This document shows, piece by piece, positions 17,506 to 26,500 of a DNA stretch of 64,000 nt; the first letter of the stretch is position 1; every line of letters starts with the position of its first letter. The notes beneath the pieces are model-generated. The model saw only the letters and a list, made by a program, of their open reading frames with translations, did not search any database and was not told the DNA's origin. Both the position numbers and the translations under genes were made by a program. Source of the DNA: Streptomyces sp. PH10-H1 (GTDB taxonomy: Bacteria > Actinomycetota > Actinomycetes > Streptomycetales > Streptomycetaceae); contig NZ_JASISZ010000048.1 in NCBI RefSeq assembly GCF_030063355.1, positions 1 through 64,000 on the forward strand, given 5' to 3'.

Positions 17506-18300
17506 ATGGCGCGAGTGAGGTACGGCCCGCGGAGCGAAGCGGAAATGCTGGCGGCGAAGGCGGGCGGCGGCAAGCTCCCCGACATCTGGTCGACCGGAGT
17601 GGTAGCGGTCTGGGAGACCGACCCGGACGTGGTGGCGCAGGTCCTGCCGCCGCCGCTCAAACCGGGGGAACGGCCCCTGGTGCGGGTGAACATCAGCCGC
17701 GTCGACCTGTTCGGACACCCGCTGGGCGCCGGCTCGCTGGCGGTCTCCGCGCACCACGAGGGCATCGAGGGCTGGTACCCGCTGGTGATGCCCATGACCA
17801 CCGAGCGGGCGCTGATCGGCGGCCGGGAGGTCTTCGGCGAACCGAAGAAGCTCGGCGAGGTCACCGTGGAGCGGGTCGGTGACGTCGTGATGGCGAAGCT
17901 CGCCCGGCACGGCATCGCGTTCGTCGAGGTCGCCGGAGCGGTCAGCGGCGCGCTCCCGCTTCCGGAGATGACCGAGAAGACCGACTTCTACTTCAAGTTC
18001 CTGCCCGCCGTGGACGGCAACGGCTTCGACGGCGACCCGGTGCTGGTGCGCTGCACCCGGCACGAACGGGTGCGCAAGCTCGAAGCGATGACCGGCAGCG
18101 TGGTGCTGCGCGAGTCCTCGTACGACCCGGTCGCCGACCTCGCCGTACGCCGGCTCGTGGAGATCACCATCGGCGAGAAGACCAGCGACCAGTCCGGCCG
18201 TGTCGTCGAACGGGTCAGCGCGCAGGCGCTGCTGCCCTACATCCACCAGCGCTACGACGACGTCCAGCAGCTCCTCGACGCGCCGCCCAGGGAGGCCTGA
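17506..18300 (+). CDS. Acetoacetate decarboxylase family protein
   Basis: This is a 264-residue protein from ATG 17506 (GAAGGG nine bases upstream). In-frame ATGs at 17476 and 17485 are possible but have no ribosome site. The ADC fold is shown by KLPDIWSTGVVAVWETDP, GSLAVSAHHEGIEGWYPLVMPMTTERALIGGREVFGEPKKLGEV; the lysine pair in EPKK is where the Schiff-base lysine of ADC lies. Family members decarboxylate or hydrate small keto-acids. It is the first gene of the operon continuing with SDR (overlap by one base), then interrupted by an IS110 element, then two amidohydrolases. Confidence 0.82.
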   Translation: MARVRYGPRSEAEMLAAKAGGGKLPDIWSTGVVAVWETDPDVVAQVLPPPLKPGERPLVRVNISRVDLFGHPLGAGSLAVSAHHEGIEGWYPLVMPMTTERALIGGREVFGEPKKLGEVTVERVGDVVMAKLARHGIAFVEVAGAVSGALPLPEMTEKTDFYFKFLPAVDGNGFDGDPVLVRCTRHERVRKLEAMTGSVVLRESSYDPVADLAVRRLVEITIGEKTSDQSGRVVERVSAQALLPYIHQRYDDVQQLLDAPPREA

Positions 18301-19184
18301 TGGACCTGCTGGCCGGACAGACGGCCGTGGTCACCGGCGCCGCGAGCGGCATCGGCTACGCCATGGCGGAACGGTTCGCCGCGGAAGGGCTGCGGGTCGT
18401 CCTCGCCGACGTGGAGGAGGGAGCGCTCGGCAAGGCCGTCGCGCGACTGCGGGACGACGGCGCCGAAGCCGTAGGACAGCTCACCGATGTGAGCGAACGC
18501 TCCTCGGTCGAGGAGCTGGCCGACGCCGCGTACCAGGCCTTCGGCGCCGTCCATGTGCTGTGCAACAACGCCGGGGTCGGGTCCGGGGCCGAGGGCCGGA
18601 TGTGGGAGCACGACCCCAAGGACTGGCAGTGGGCGTTCTCGGTCAACGTGTGGGGCGTCTTCCACGGCGTCCAGGCATTCCTGCCCAGGATGCTGGCGGC
18701 CGGACAGCCGGGGCACGTGGTCAACACCTCCTCCGGCGACGGCGGGATCGCGCCGCTGCCGACCGCCTCGGTGTACGCCGTCACCAAGGCCGCCGTGGTG
18801 ACGATGACCGAGTCGCTCTACGCCCACCTGAGGGCAGAAGGCGCGCCCATCGGCGCCTCCGTGCTCTTCCCCGGCCCCCACATGCTGCGCACCGGACTGT
18901 GGGAGTCGCACCGCAACCGGCCCGAGCGGTACGCCAAGTCCGCGCCGCGCCGCACCCCTTACCGCAGCCTCGACCAGTGGGAGGCCGCGATGAGGGAGGC
19001 CGGGCACGAGGTGACGTTCACGCCCGTGGAGCAGGTCGCGGAACTCGTGGCGGACGGCATCCGCGCCGACCGCTTCTGGATGCTGCCGCCCAGCGAGCGC
19101 ACCGACGCCCAGATCCGCGCGCGCTCCCAGTCGATGCTCGACCGGGCCAACCCGGCCTACCTGGAGAACTTCATTCTCGATTGA
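18300..19184 (+). CDS. SDR family oxidoreductase
   Basis: This is a 294-residue classical SDR. TGAASGIG (cofactor motif, about 13-20), CNNAGVG (about 89-95), and the catalytic Ser/Tyr/Lys: NTSSGDGG and YAVTK (about residues 159-163). The C-terminal extension after the core is longer than usual (about 290 versus 250). Its ATG overlaps the ADC stop by one base (TGATG), so the two are translationally coupled. NAD(P) preference cannot be fixed; Asp follows strand 2 (VLADVEEG), which favours NAD(H). Confidence 0.87.
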   Translation: MDLLAGQTAVVTGAASGIGYAMAERFAAEGLRVVLADVEEGALGKAVARLRDDGAEAVGQLTDVSERSSVEELADAAYQAFGAVHVLCNNAGVGSGAEGRMWEHDPKDWQWAFSVNVWGVFHGVQAFLPRMLAAGQPGHVVNTSSGDGGIAPLPTASVYAVTKAAVVTMTESLYAHLRAEGAPIGASVLFPGPHMLRTGLWESHRNRPERYAKSAPRRTPYRSLDQWEAAMREAGHEVTFTPVEQVAELVADGIRADRFWMLPPSERTDAQIRARSQSMLDRANPAYLENFILD

Positions 19185-19216
19185 TCGAGGGGACAGGAGA
19201 CTTCCCAATGACGTTG

Positions 19217-20407
19217 TCAAGCCGCAGCGGTAGCTGGTGGTGTGGCTTGGTAGCACGCTCCGTCGCGGATCATGGCCCACAGGACGTTGGCCCGGCGGCG
19301 GGCGAGCGCCAGCAGCGCCTGCTTGTGTCCCTTGCCCTCGGCTCGCTTGCGTTCGTAGAACCGTTTCGAGGCGGGGCAACTCCTGAGGATGGCGAAGGCG
19401 GAGAGGTAGAAGGCCCGGAGCAGGCCGCGGTGATAGCGGCGGGGGCGGTGGAGGTTGCCGCTGACGCGTCCGGAGTCTCGGGGGACGGGTGCGAGGCCGG
19501 CGTAGCCGGCCAGGCGGTCGGCGGTGCCGAAGGCGTCCATATCTCCGCCGGTCGCGGCGAGGAACTCCGCACCCAGCAGGGTTCCCATGCCGGGCAGGCT
19601 CTGGATCACTTCGGCCTGCGGGTGCTCGCGAAACCGGGCCTCGATGAGAGCGTCGAGCTCGGCGATCTCCTCGTCGAGGGCCATGACCCCCTTCGCGAGT
19701 CGGGCCACCATGGTGGCCGCGAGTTTCTCGCCGGGCAGGGAGGTGGACTGGGCCTCGGCCGCCTCCACGACGGTCCGCGCCAGGGCTGCACTGCTCCGGA
19801 CCTTGCGGTTCTTCAGCCACGTCGCGATGCGGGAAGCTCCGGCACGACGGATCGCGGCCGGGGTCTGGTAGCCGGTCAACAGCATGACCGGCCCCTTCTT
19901 CGTCAGCTCCAGCGAGCGTTCCAACGCGGGAAATATTTCCAGGAGTTGGGCACGGAGCCGGTTGATCTGCCGGGTCCGGTCGCAGACCACGTCGGTGCGG
20001 CGGGTGACCAGGGTGCGCAGGTCGATCGATATCTCGTCGCCGGGCCGCAGGATGCCGAGGTCCGTGCGCATGCGGGCCTGGTCGGCAATGACGAAGGCGT
20101 CCTTCGCGTCCGTCTTGGCCTGGCTCCGGTAGCCGGCCGAGGCGCGGTGGACGGCCAGGCCAGTGATGTAGGTGATGCGCTGGTCGTGGCTGACCAGCAG
20201 GCCGAGCAGGAGCGCGGCCCCACCGTGGTTGATGTCCACCGCCCACAGCACATCCTGCGACAGCTCCAGCACATCGGCCACGAGCTTGAGGAGCTCGGTC
20301 TCGTCGTTCAGCACCCGCCGAGACAGCAGCCGCTTGCCCTGGGCGTCGATCACCACGCAGTGGTGATGTTCCTTGCCGATGTCCACTCCGGCCCAGATCT
20401 CGGGCAC
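19217..20407 (-). CDS. IS110 family transposase (DEDD recombinase)
   Basis: This is a 396-residue protein from GTG 20407, with GGAGG five bases upstream. The RuvC-like DEDD domain: D9 (WAGVDIGKEHH), D58 (WAVDINHGG), D100 and D103 (KTDAKDAFV). The C-terminal IS110 domain: LPGMGTLLGAEFLAATGG and FGTADRLAGYAGLAPVPRDSG, where the Ser of DSG is the candidate nucleophile. No frameshift or stop is seen, so it appears intact. These enzymes recombine through a circular intermediate, guided by a structured RNA from the adjacent non-coding end. Confidence 0.92.
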   Translation of the reverse strand: MPEIWAGVDIGKEHHHCVVIDAQGKRLLSRRVLNDETELLKLVADVLELSQDVLWAVDINHGGAALLLGLLVSHDQRITYITGLAVHRASAGYRSQAKTDAKDAFVIADQARMRTDLGILRPGDEISIDLRTLVTRRTDVVCDRTRQINRLRAQLLEIFPALERSLELTKKGPVMLLTGYQTPAAIRRAGASRIATWLKNRKVRSSAALARTVVEAAEAQSTSLPGEKLAATMVARLAKGVMALDEEIAELDALIEARFREHPQAEVIQSLPGMGTLLGAEFLAATGGDMDAFGTADRLAGYAGLAPVPRDSGRVSGNLHRPRRYHRGLLRAFYLSAFAILRSCPASKRFYERKRAEGKGHKQALLALARRRANVLWAMIRDGACYQATPPATAAA

Positions 20408-20641
20408 GGCCACCTCCGCCAGCTCGTCGTACAGGAACCCAGCAGACGACCTCGCCGACGTTGTCCTACACAGCGATCGCGTCGCATCTCCCAATTAGCG
20501 GTCGAGTCGTCGCGGGGCTCCGGGCGGCCAAGTCTCCTGAGCCATCCAACGGCGACCCCATGAAAGCCATACCCGGAACCCCTGGGCCCACCGATCTTAC
20601 GAATGACCAGTTCAGACCCACATCAAGAAGGTAGGACACCC
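20408..20641 (-). ncRNA. Predicted bridge RNA region of the IS110 element
   Basis: This is a non-coding, GC-rich region upstream of the transposase, read on the minus strand. Three short matches fit guide segments. The RNA contains CAGGAGACUU (complement of 20530-20539), identical to the flank at 19194-19203. It contains GACAACGUC (complement of 20457-20465), identical on the same strand to the right element end (19210-19218). It contains GUAGGACA (complement of 20462-20469), which pairs with the left end (20631-20638). The target-type match precedes the donor-type ones, as in IS621. Ends and fold are not established. Confidence 0.45.
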
Positions 20642-21928
20642 ATGACGGATCCGTACCTGATCATCTCCTCGGACTGCCACGCCGGGCTCCCGACGGAGCA
20701 GTACCGGCCGTATCTCGACAGCAGGTTCCACGCGGACTTCGACGAGTTCCTCGGGCAGCGCCAGGCGCGGCGCGAGGCGATGACGCGGCTCGGGGTGCGC
20801 AACGAGGAGTTCGCGCAGAAGTGGTTCAGCGACAACGAGGAGGGGCTGCGCGGCGGCTGGGACAGCGCGCAGCGCGACAAGGAGCTCGACGGTGACGGGG
20901 TGGCGGCCGAGGTCGTCTTCCCGGACGCCGACGCCGTCGACAGCCAGACCGCCGCGCCTTTCGGGGTGGGGCTCGGGCTCTCCGGCGACCAGGACCCCGC
21001 GTTGGGGATGGCGGGCGCGCAGGCCCACAACCGCTGGCTCGCGGAGTTCTGTGCCGAGCGCAGCCCGGAACGCCGCTGCGGGGTGGCGCTGCTGCCCATC
21101 ACCGGCGAGGTGGACGCGGTGGTCGCCGAGGTCCGCAGGGCGAAGGCGTCCGGCCTCGGCGCTCTGATGATCCCCGCGCGATGGGTCGACAAGGCGGCGT
21201 ACCACGAAGCCCGTTACGACCCGGTGTGGGCGGAGGCGCAGGCGCTGGAGCTGCCGATCGTCACCCATTCGGGTTCCGCCCCGCATCACGAGTACGGCGA
21301 CCATCTCGGCATCTACGTCAGCGAGGTGACGTTCTGGCCGTCCCGTCCGCTGTGGTTCCTGCTGTGGGCCGGGGTCTTCGAGCGCTTCCCCGGCCTGAAG
21401 TTCGGCATCGCCGAATCGGGGTGCTGGTGGCTGCCGAACCAGCTGTGGTTCATGGACCGGCTCTACCTCGGCGCGCACGGCGGCAAGAAGCTGTCGCCGT
21501 TCGCCGAGCTGAAGCGGCCGCCGAGCGAGTACCTGGACCGCCAGGTCTTCATCTGCGCGACCAACACCAAGCGGCGCGAGCTGGCCCAGCGCTACGAAAT
21601 CGGCGTCGGCAACATCCTGTGGGGCAGCGACTTCCCGCACCCTGAGGGCACCTGGCCCAAGACCCGGGAATGGCTGAGGAACACCTTCCACGACATCCCG
21701 GTGGACGAGACCCGCCGGATGCTGGGGCTGGCCGCCGCCGAGGTCTTCGGGTTCGACACCGAGGCGCTGGCGCCGATCGCCCGCCGGATCGGCCCGACCC
21801 CGGCCGAACTGGGCCAGCCGGACGACCAGTCGGCCGTCGAGGCCTCGTGGGCACGCGCCCGTGAGACCGGCCGGCACTGGCTGACCGGGCACGACTTCCC
21901 GTACGTGGGGATGGAGGCGGGCACATGA
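20642..21928 (+). CDS. Amidohydrolase (ACMSD-like, Amidohydro_2 family), first copy
   Basis: This is a 428-residue protein from ATG 20642 with GAAGGTAGGA upstream, a ribosome site that lies inside the inserted element. The TIM-barrel amidohydrolase motifs are SSDCHAG (the second His of the usual HxH is replaced by Gly), VTHSG, IAESG and GSDFPHPEGTWP. The family decarboxylates or hydrolyses ring-cleavage and related acids. It overlaps its paralogue by the ATGA sequence. Together with the ADC-like and SDR genes it forms a degradation operon of unknown substrate. Confidence 0.82.
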   Translation: MTDPYLIISSDCHAGLPTEQYRPYLDSRFHADFDEFLGQRQARREAMTRLGVRNEEFAQKWFSDNEEGLRGGWDSAQRDKELDGDGVAAEVVFPDADAVDSQTAAPFGVGLGLSGDQDPALGMAGAQAHNRWLAEFCAERSPERRCGVALLPITGEVDAVVAEVRRAKASGLGALMIPARWVDKAAYHEARYDPVWAEAQALELPIVTHSGSAPHHEYGDHLGIYVSEVTFWPSRPLWFLLWAGVFERFPGLKFGIAESGCWWLPNQLWFMDRLYLGAHGGKKLSPFAELKRPPSEYLDRQVFICATNTKRRELAQRYEIGVGNILWGSDFPHPEGTWPKTREWLRNTFHDIPVDETRRMLGLAAAEVFGFDTEALAPIARRIGPTPAELGQPDDQSAVEASWARARETGRHWLTGHDFPYVGMEAGT

Positions 21929-23166
21929 CACCCACGGGTCCCGACGACCGCTACACGGTGATCTCGGCGGACTGCCACGCCGGCGCCGACCTGCTCGACT
22001 ACCGGCCGTATCTGGCGAGCGGACAGCATGAGACGTTCGACGCGTGGGCGGCCACGTACGTCAATCCGTACCAGGACCTGATCGCCCCCGAGGCGTCCCG
22101 CAACTGGGACTCGGGACGCCGGCTCGCGGAGCTGGAGGCGGACGGCATCGTCGCCGAGGTGGTCTTCCCCAACACCGTGCCGCCGTTCTTCCCCAGCGGT
22201 TCGCTGCTGGCGCCCGCGCCCTCGAAGGAGGAGTTCGAGCTGCGCTGGGCCGGGCTGCGGGCCCACAACCGCTGGCTCGCCGACTTCTGCGCGCAGGCCC
22301 CAGGCCGCCGCGCGGGTGTCGCGCAGATCCTCCTCAACGATGTGGACGCGGCGGTACGCGAGGTGCGGTGGGCCAAGGAGCACGGGCTGGCCGGCGGCAT
22401 CCTGCTGCCGGGCGCACCACCGGGCTCCGGCGTCCCGGAGCTGTACTCGGCGGTGTACGACCCGCTCTGGGCGGTCTGCGCCGAACTGGACGTACCGGTG
22501 AACCATCACGGCGGATCGGCGTCACCGCCGCTCGGCGACGAGCCCGCCGCCCGCGCGGTGTTCATGGTCGAGACGACCTGGTTCTCGCACCGGGCGCTCT
22601 GGCACCTGATGTTCGGCGGGGCGTTCCGCCGGCATCCGGGGCTGCGGCTGGTACTCACCGAGCAGGGTTCCGGCTGGATCCCCGGCGTGCTCGACATGCT
22701 GGAGTACTACCACGGGCGGCTGGTCAGCGCGGCCACCCGGGCGGCCACGGCCGAGGCCAAGTTCGGTACGGGGCTGGCCGATTCCATGGGCAAAGGGCCC
22801 AAGGAGGTATGGCGGGACAACTGCTACGTCGGCGCGAGCTTCATGCGCCCCCACGAAGTGCCGCTGCGCGACCGCATCGGCCTGGAGAAGATCATGTGGG
22901 GCAGCGACTACCCCCATGACGAGGGCACGTATCCCTATACCCGGGAGGGGCTGCGGATCGCGTACGCCGGGCTGCCGACCGACGAGATCGCCGCGATGGC
23001 GGGCGGCAACGCGGCCCGTGTCTACGGCTTCGACCTCGGTCTGCTGGACCCGATCGCCGCGAAGGCCGGCCCCACCGTGGCGGAGATCGCCGAGCCGCTC
23101 AAGGAACCGCCCGCCGACGCGACCAGCCCGGCGTTCGCGCCAGGGGGCTCGGTCCGCGTCTGGTGA
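21925..23166 (+). CDS. Amidohydrolase (ACMSD-like, Amidohydro_2 family), second copy
   Basis: This is a 413-residue paralogue of the previous gene, starting at ATG overlapping its stop (ATGA). Motifs match in order: SADCHAG, VNHHGGSASPP, LTEQGSGWIPG and GSDYPHDEGTYP. The loops between differ, for example an insertion FFPSGSLLAPAPSKEEF after residue 85. Two paralogous hydrolases in tandem suggest a heteromeric enzyme or two successive steps. A strong hairpin ends the operon 8 bases after the stop. Confidence 0.82.
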   Translation: MTPTGPDDRYTVISADCHAGADLLDYRPYLASGQHETFDAWAATYVNPYQDLIAPEASRNWDSGRRLAELEADGIVAEVVFPNTVPPFFPSGSLLAPAPSKEEFELRWAGLRAHNRWLADFCAQAPGRRAGVAQILLNDVDAAVREVRWAKEHGLAGGILLPGAPPGSGVPELYSAVYDPLWAVCAELDVPVNHHGGSASPPLGDEPAARAVFMVETTWFSHRALWHLMFGGAFRRHPGLRLVLTEQGSGWIPGVLDMLEYYHGRLVSAATRAATAEAKFGTGLADSMGKGPKEVWRDNCYVGASFMRPHEVPLRDRIGLEKIMWGSDYPHDEGTYPYTREGLRIAYAGLPTDEIAAMAGGNAARVYGFDLGLLDPIAAKAGPTVAEIAEPLKEPPADATSPAFAPGGSVRVW

Positions 23167-23173
23167 CGTGACC

Positions 23174-23211
23174 TCCGGCGGCGGGGCTCGGGGGAGTACC
23201 CCGCCGCCGGA
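23174..23211 (+). terminator. Stem-loop terminator of the amidohydrolase operon
   Basis: This is a perfect 13-base stem (23174-23186 with 23199-23211) with a 12-base loop, right after the second amidohydrolase. Confidence 0.7.
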
Positions 23212-23269
23212 AGAATGGGGGTGCCGCGGTACGCGGCCTGTCAGGCGCCCAGGGCCTGTCGGACTGGCC

Positions 23270-23449
23270 CTAATGCCGGGAGGGCGTTCCGAGCGTGGCG
23301 GGCCAGGGCGTGGTGGCGGGTCCCGCTGTGCTCTGGGTCGGTGACGGCCGCGCGGCGTCCTTGGAGGCGCCGCACGCCGTCACCAGCACGAACACGGAGA
23401 GGGCAAGCACAGCCAGGCTCACCGTGGTGGGCAGGCTGGGTCTGCGCAT
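23270..23449 (-). CDS. Small putative lipoprotein
   Basis: This is a 59-residue frame from ATG 23449, with GGGGGA about 7 bases upstream. Its N-terminus is a textbook lipoprotein signal: MRRPSLPTT, then LAVLALSVFVLV, then the lipobox TAC (Cys about residue 26). The mature part is only about 34 residues (GASKDAARPSPTQSTAGPATT), Thr/Pro/Ser-rich and without a fold. Codon bias is normal. It could be a surface-anchored peptide or a remnant of a longer lipoprotein. Convergent with the amidohydrolase operon and divergent from the LuxR gene. Confidence 0.55.
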   Translation of the reverse strand: MRRPSLPTTVSLAVLALSVFVLVTACGASKDAARPSPTQSTAGPATTPWPATLGTPSRH

Positions 23450-23538
23450 GAGGGGTCCCCCGGTGGATCGGCTACGGACTCCACAGTGCCGGGCCGCCGG
23501 GCGCCCGGGCATCGTGGACCACCACGAGATCAACCACG

Positions 23539-23560
23539 ACAACACCACGACAACACCACG
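23539..23560. repeat. 11-bp tandem repeat upstream of the LuxR gene
   Basis: ACAACACCACG occurs twice back to back, about 30 bases before the GTG of the LuxR-family gene. It lies in the presumed promoter region. Confidence 0.5.
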
Positions 23561-23592
23561 GCATATCCTGGGGCCGCAGCGGCGGAAGGGGC

Positions 23593-26500
23593 GTGGTGGC
23601 CACGGTGGGGGAGCAGCTCGGCCTGCGCGAACGCGACAGCCAGCTGGCCGTCGCGGGATGCCTCGCACAGCGGGCCGAGGCGGGAGCGGGAGCGCTCCTC
23701 GTGGTGCGCGGAGGCACCGGCAGCGGGCGTACCGCCCTACTGGACGCCGCCGCCGAACTCGCCCGGCAGCAGGGCCTGGACGTCCGCCGTACCCGCTGCT
23801 CGGAGTACGACCGGGACGGCGGCTCTGCCAGCGGCTCTGCCAGCGGCTCCGACGGCGGCCGGGAGCCGGCCGTCGTGCACCGGCTGCTCGACGGCGCGCC
23901 CGAGGCCGCGTCCATCGACGAGCTGTCTCCCGGCGGCGTCCCGCTCGCGCTGGCCGTCGACGACATCCACCTCGCGGACCCGGCCTCCCGTGCCTGGCTC
24001 GCCCGGCTCGTGCCCCGGCTCGACCGGCTGCCCGTCCTGCTGATCCTGACCGAGCGTCACCAGTACGACATGACGCCGGCTCCGCGCGGCATCGCCTGGG
24101 GCCTGGCCCCCTCACTCGTCCACACGGTGCGGGTGCCGCCGCTCAGTGAGCGGTCGGTCGACGCGATCGCCCGCGCCCGGCTCGGCGGCGAACCGCCGCC
24201 CGGCCTCGCCGCGGCGACCGCGGGCAACCCCCTGCTGCTGCACGCCCTGCTGGAGGACCTGGCCGAGCTCAACCCCGGGCAGCCGCCCGGACGGTCCCCG
24301 TCGAGCGTCGCGGAACTCCACCCCGGGGCCTACGCCGACGCCGTCTCCTGGTGGCTGGCCGCGGCCGGCCCGCAGACCGCCGACGCAGTCCGCGCGCTGG
24401 CCATGGTCCAGGACGAACACGACCCACTCGGCCTGCTGACCGGATGGCACCTGCGCGGCGCGGCGGAAGCGGGACGAGAGGCTGCCGCCCGCAGGGGTGC
24501 GGAGGCGGAGCGCGTCCAAGGGAGTGGTACGGCTGAAGCGGGACGCGACGGTAGGTGGAACGAGTGTCGGGCAGCTGCCCGCGAGGGCGTCGAGATGGAG
24601 CGCATCCTCGGGAGTGGTACGGCCGAAGCGGGACGCGACGGTGGGTGGAGCGAGCACCGGACACCCGCCCGCCGGAGTGTCGAGATCGCGCGCGGCCAGG
24701 AGAGCAGCGGAACCGGCGCGGAGCGGCGTCCGCGCGAAGCCGCCGATCCCGCGCGGCTCGCCGGCTGGGCGGCAGCCCTGCGGCACCACGGCTTCCTGGC
24801 GGCCGGGTCCGGCGGAGCCGGCGAGCCGGCCCGGTTCGCCCACGCGCTGCTGCGCGACGCCGTGCTGCACACCCTGTCGCGGGAGCGCCGGGACGCCGCA
24901 CACCGCACCGCGGCCCGGCTGCTGCACGAGCGTGGCGACCGGGCCGGCGCCGTCGCCCGGCATCTGCTGCCGGTTCCCCCGGTCGGCGAGGCGTGGGCCG
25001 CCGATGTGCTGCTCGCCGCCGCGCAGGAGGCCCGCTCGGAGGCGGACGGCGTTCCGCGCGCCGTCGCCCATCTGCGCCGGGCCCTCGACGAGCCCCTCAG
25101 CACCGAGCGGCGTGGCGGCGTACTCACCGAGCTTGGCTGTCTGGAGGTCAGGATCGAGCGGCCGGCGGGGGTGCGGCGGCTCGCCGAGGCGCTGCGCGTG
25201 CAGCAGGACGGTCACGGCCGGGTACGGGTGGCCAGCGCGCTGGGTACGGCGCTCGCCGCGCACGGCGAGGTCCTGGCGGCGATCGCCGTGCTGCGCGATC
25301 TCGCCGACGGCTTCGCCGGCCGCCCCGACCTGCTGAGCGCGGTCCAGGCGGCGACCGCGCTCATCGCCTCGCACGACGGTGAGAGCTGGCGGCAGATGAT
25401 CTCCGAACTGCTGCGGCTGCGGCATCTGGGCGACCCGGATCCGATGGCGGAGACGATGCTCACGGAATACGAGTCCGCCGCCGGACTGCTCTCGGCGGAA
25501 CAGGCCTGGGAGCGGGTGCGCCCGCTGCTCGCGCAGGGCGCGGTGGACCCGCTGCTGGAGCCGTACGTGCTGGGTTCCGTGGCCACCGTCGCGCAGTGGG
25601 CCGACCGGCTCGACGAGGCGGAACGGCTCGCCGCCCGGGTCCCGCTCGGCGAGCCGGTGCTCCATCCGGGACATGAGTGCCTGGTGAGCGTACGGGCCGA
25701 AGCGGCCGTCATGCGGGGGGACTTCGCCCGGCTCGCCGACGACCCGGACTCCGCCGCCAATGTCCACGTCGGCGCCCAGACGGTGATCGCGCTCACCGAG
25801 CTCGACCGGCTGGACGAGGCCTGCCGGCTCGCCGGGAAGCTCGCGGGTCCCGGACCCGACAACTCCTGGCAGTGGTGCGAGTTCCTGTACGCGCGTGGTG
25901 TGCTGCGGTCGGCGCAGGGCGACCCCGCGAGTGCGCTGGCGGACTTCACCGACTGCGGGCGGCATCAGGTCGGCCGCGGTGTGGTGAGCCCCGTCGTCAC
26001 CGCGTGGCGCTCGGCGGCGGCCGACTGTCTGGTCCGTACCGGCCGGGGCGGCGAAGCGGTGCCGCTCGCCGCCGAGGAGCTGCGGCTGGCCCGGATCTGG
26101 GGGACGGCCAGGACCGAGGGGCGCGCCCTGCGCGCGCTCGGCTCGGCCACCGGTGGCCGGCGCGGTCTGGAACTGATCGAGGAGGCCGTCACCGCGCTGC
26201 GTGAGGCGCCGGCCGCCGAACCCGAACTGATCGCCGCGCAGCTCGACCTGGGCCGCTCTCTCACCGCCGCCGGGCATTCGGGACAGGCACGCGATGTGCT
26301 GCGGGAGGCCGCCGCACGCGCGGAGCGGCTCGGCGCCGTACGCCTGGGACGGCTCGCGCGGCAGGCGCTGCGGGACGGCGGCGCCCGCCCGCGCCGGATC
26401 CAGCACACCGGAACCGGCGCCCTGACGGCCAGCGAGCGCCGGATAGCGGATCTCGCCGCCGCGGGCCACGGCAACGCGGGGATCGCGGAGCTGCTGCACC

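Larger units (their letters stand above)
19208..20641 (-). mobile_element. IS110-family insertion element with one 6-bp direct repeat at each end
   Basis: The element carries an IS110 transposase (19217-20407) and a roughly 234-bp non-coding end upstream of it. ATGACG is found at both junctions (19208-19213 and 20642-20647), so the element can be taken as 19208-20641 or 19214-20647, 1434 bp. It separates the SDR gene from the amidohydrolase genes. The length and the single long gene fit IS110 elements; the non-coding part lies upstream of the transposase, as in the IS110 (not IS1111) subgroup. Exact ends are inferred from the repeat only. Confidence 0.75.

Noticed and set aside
16746..23211. 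Biosynthetic gene cluster for a secondary metabolite
   Set aside because: No synthase, NRPS/PKS or tailoring set is present; decarboxylase, SDR and hydrolases fit breakdown better.
23251..23271. Palindrome AGGGCC-N9-GGCCCT resembling a MITE end
   Set aside because: Only the first 10 bases match the element ends and no partner terminus was found nearby; it is at most a relic or a weak terminator.
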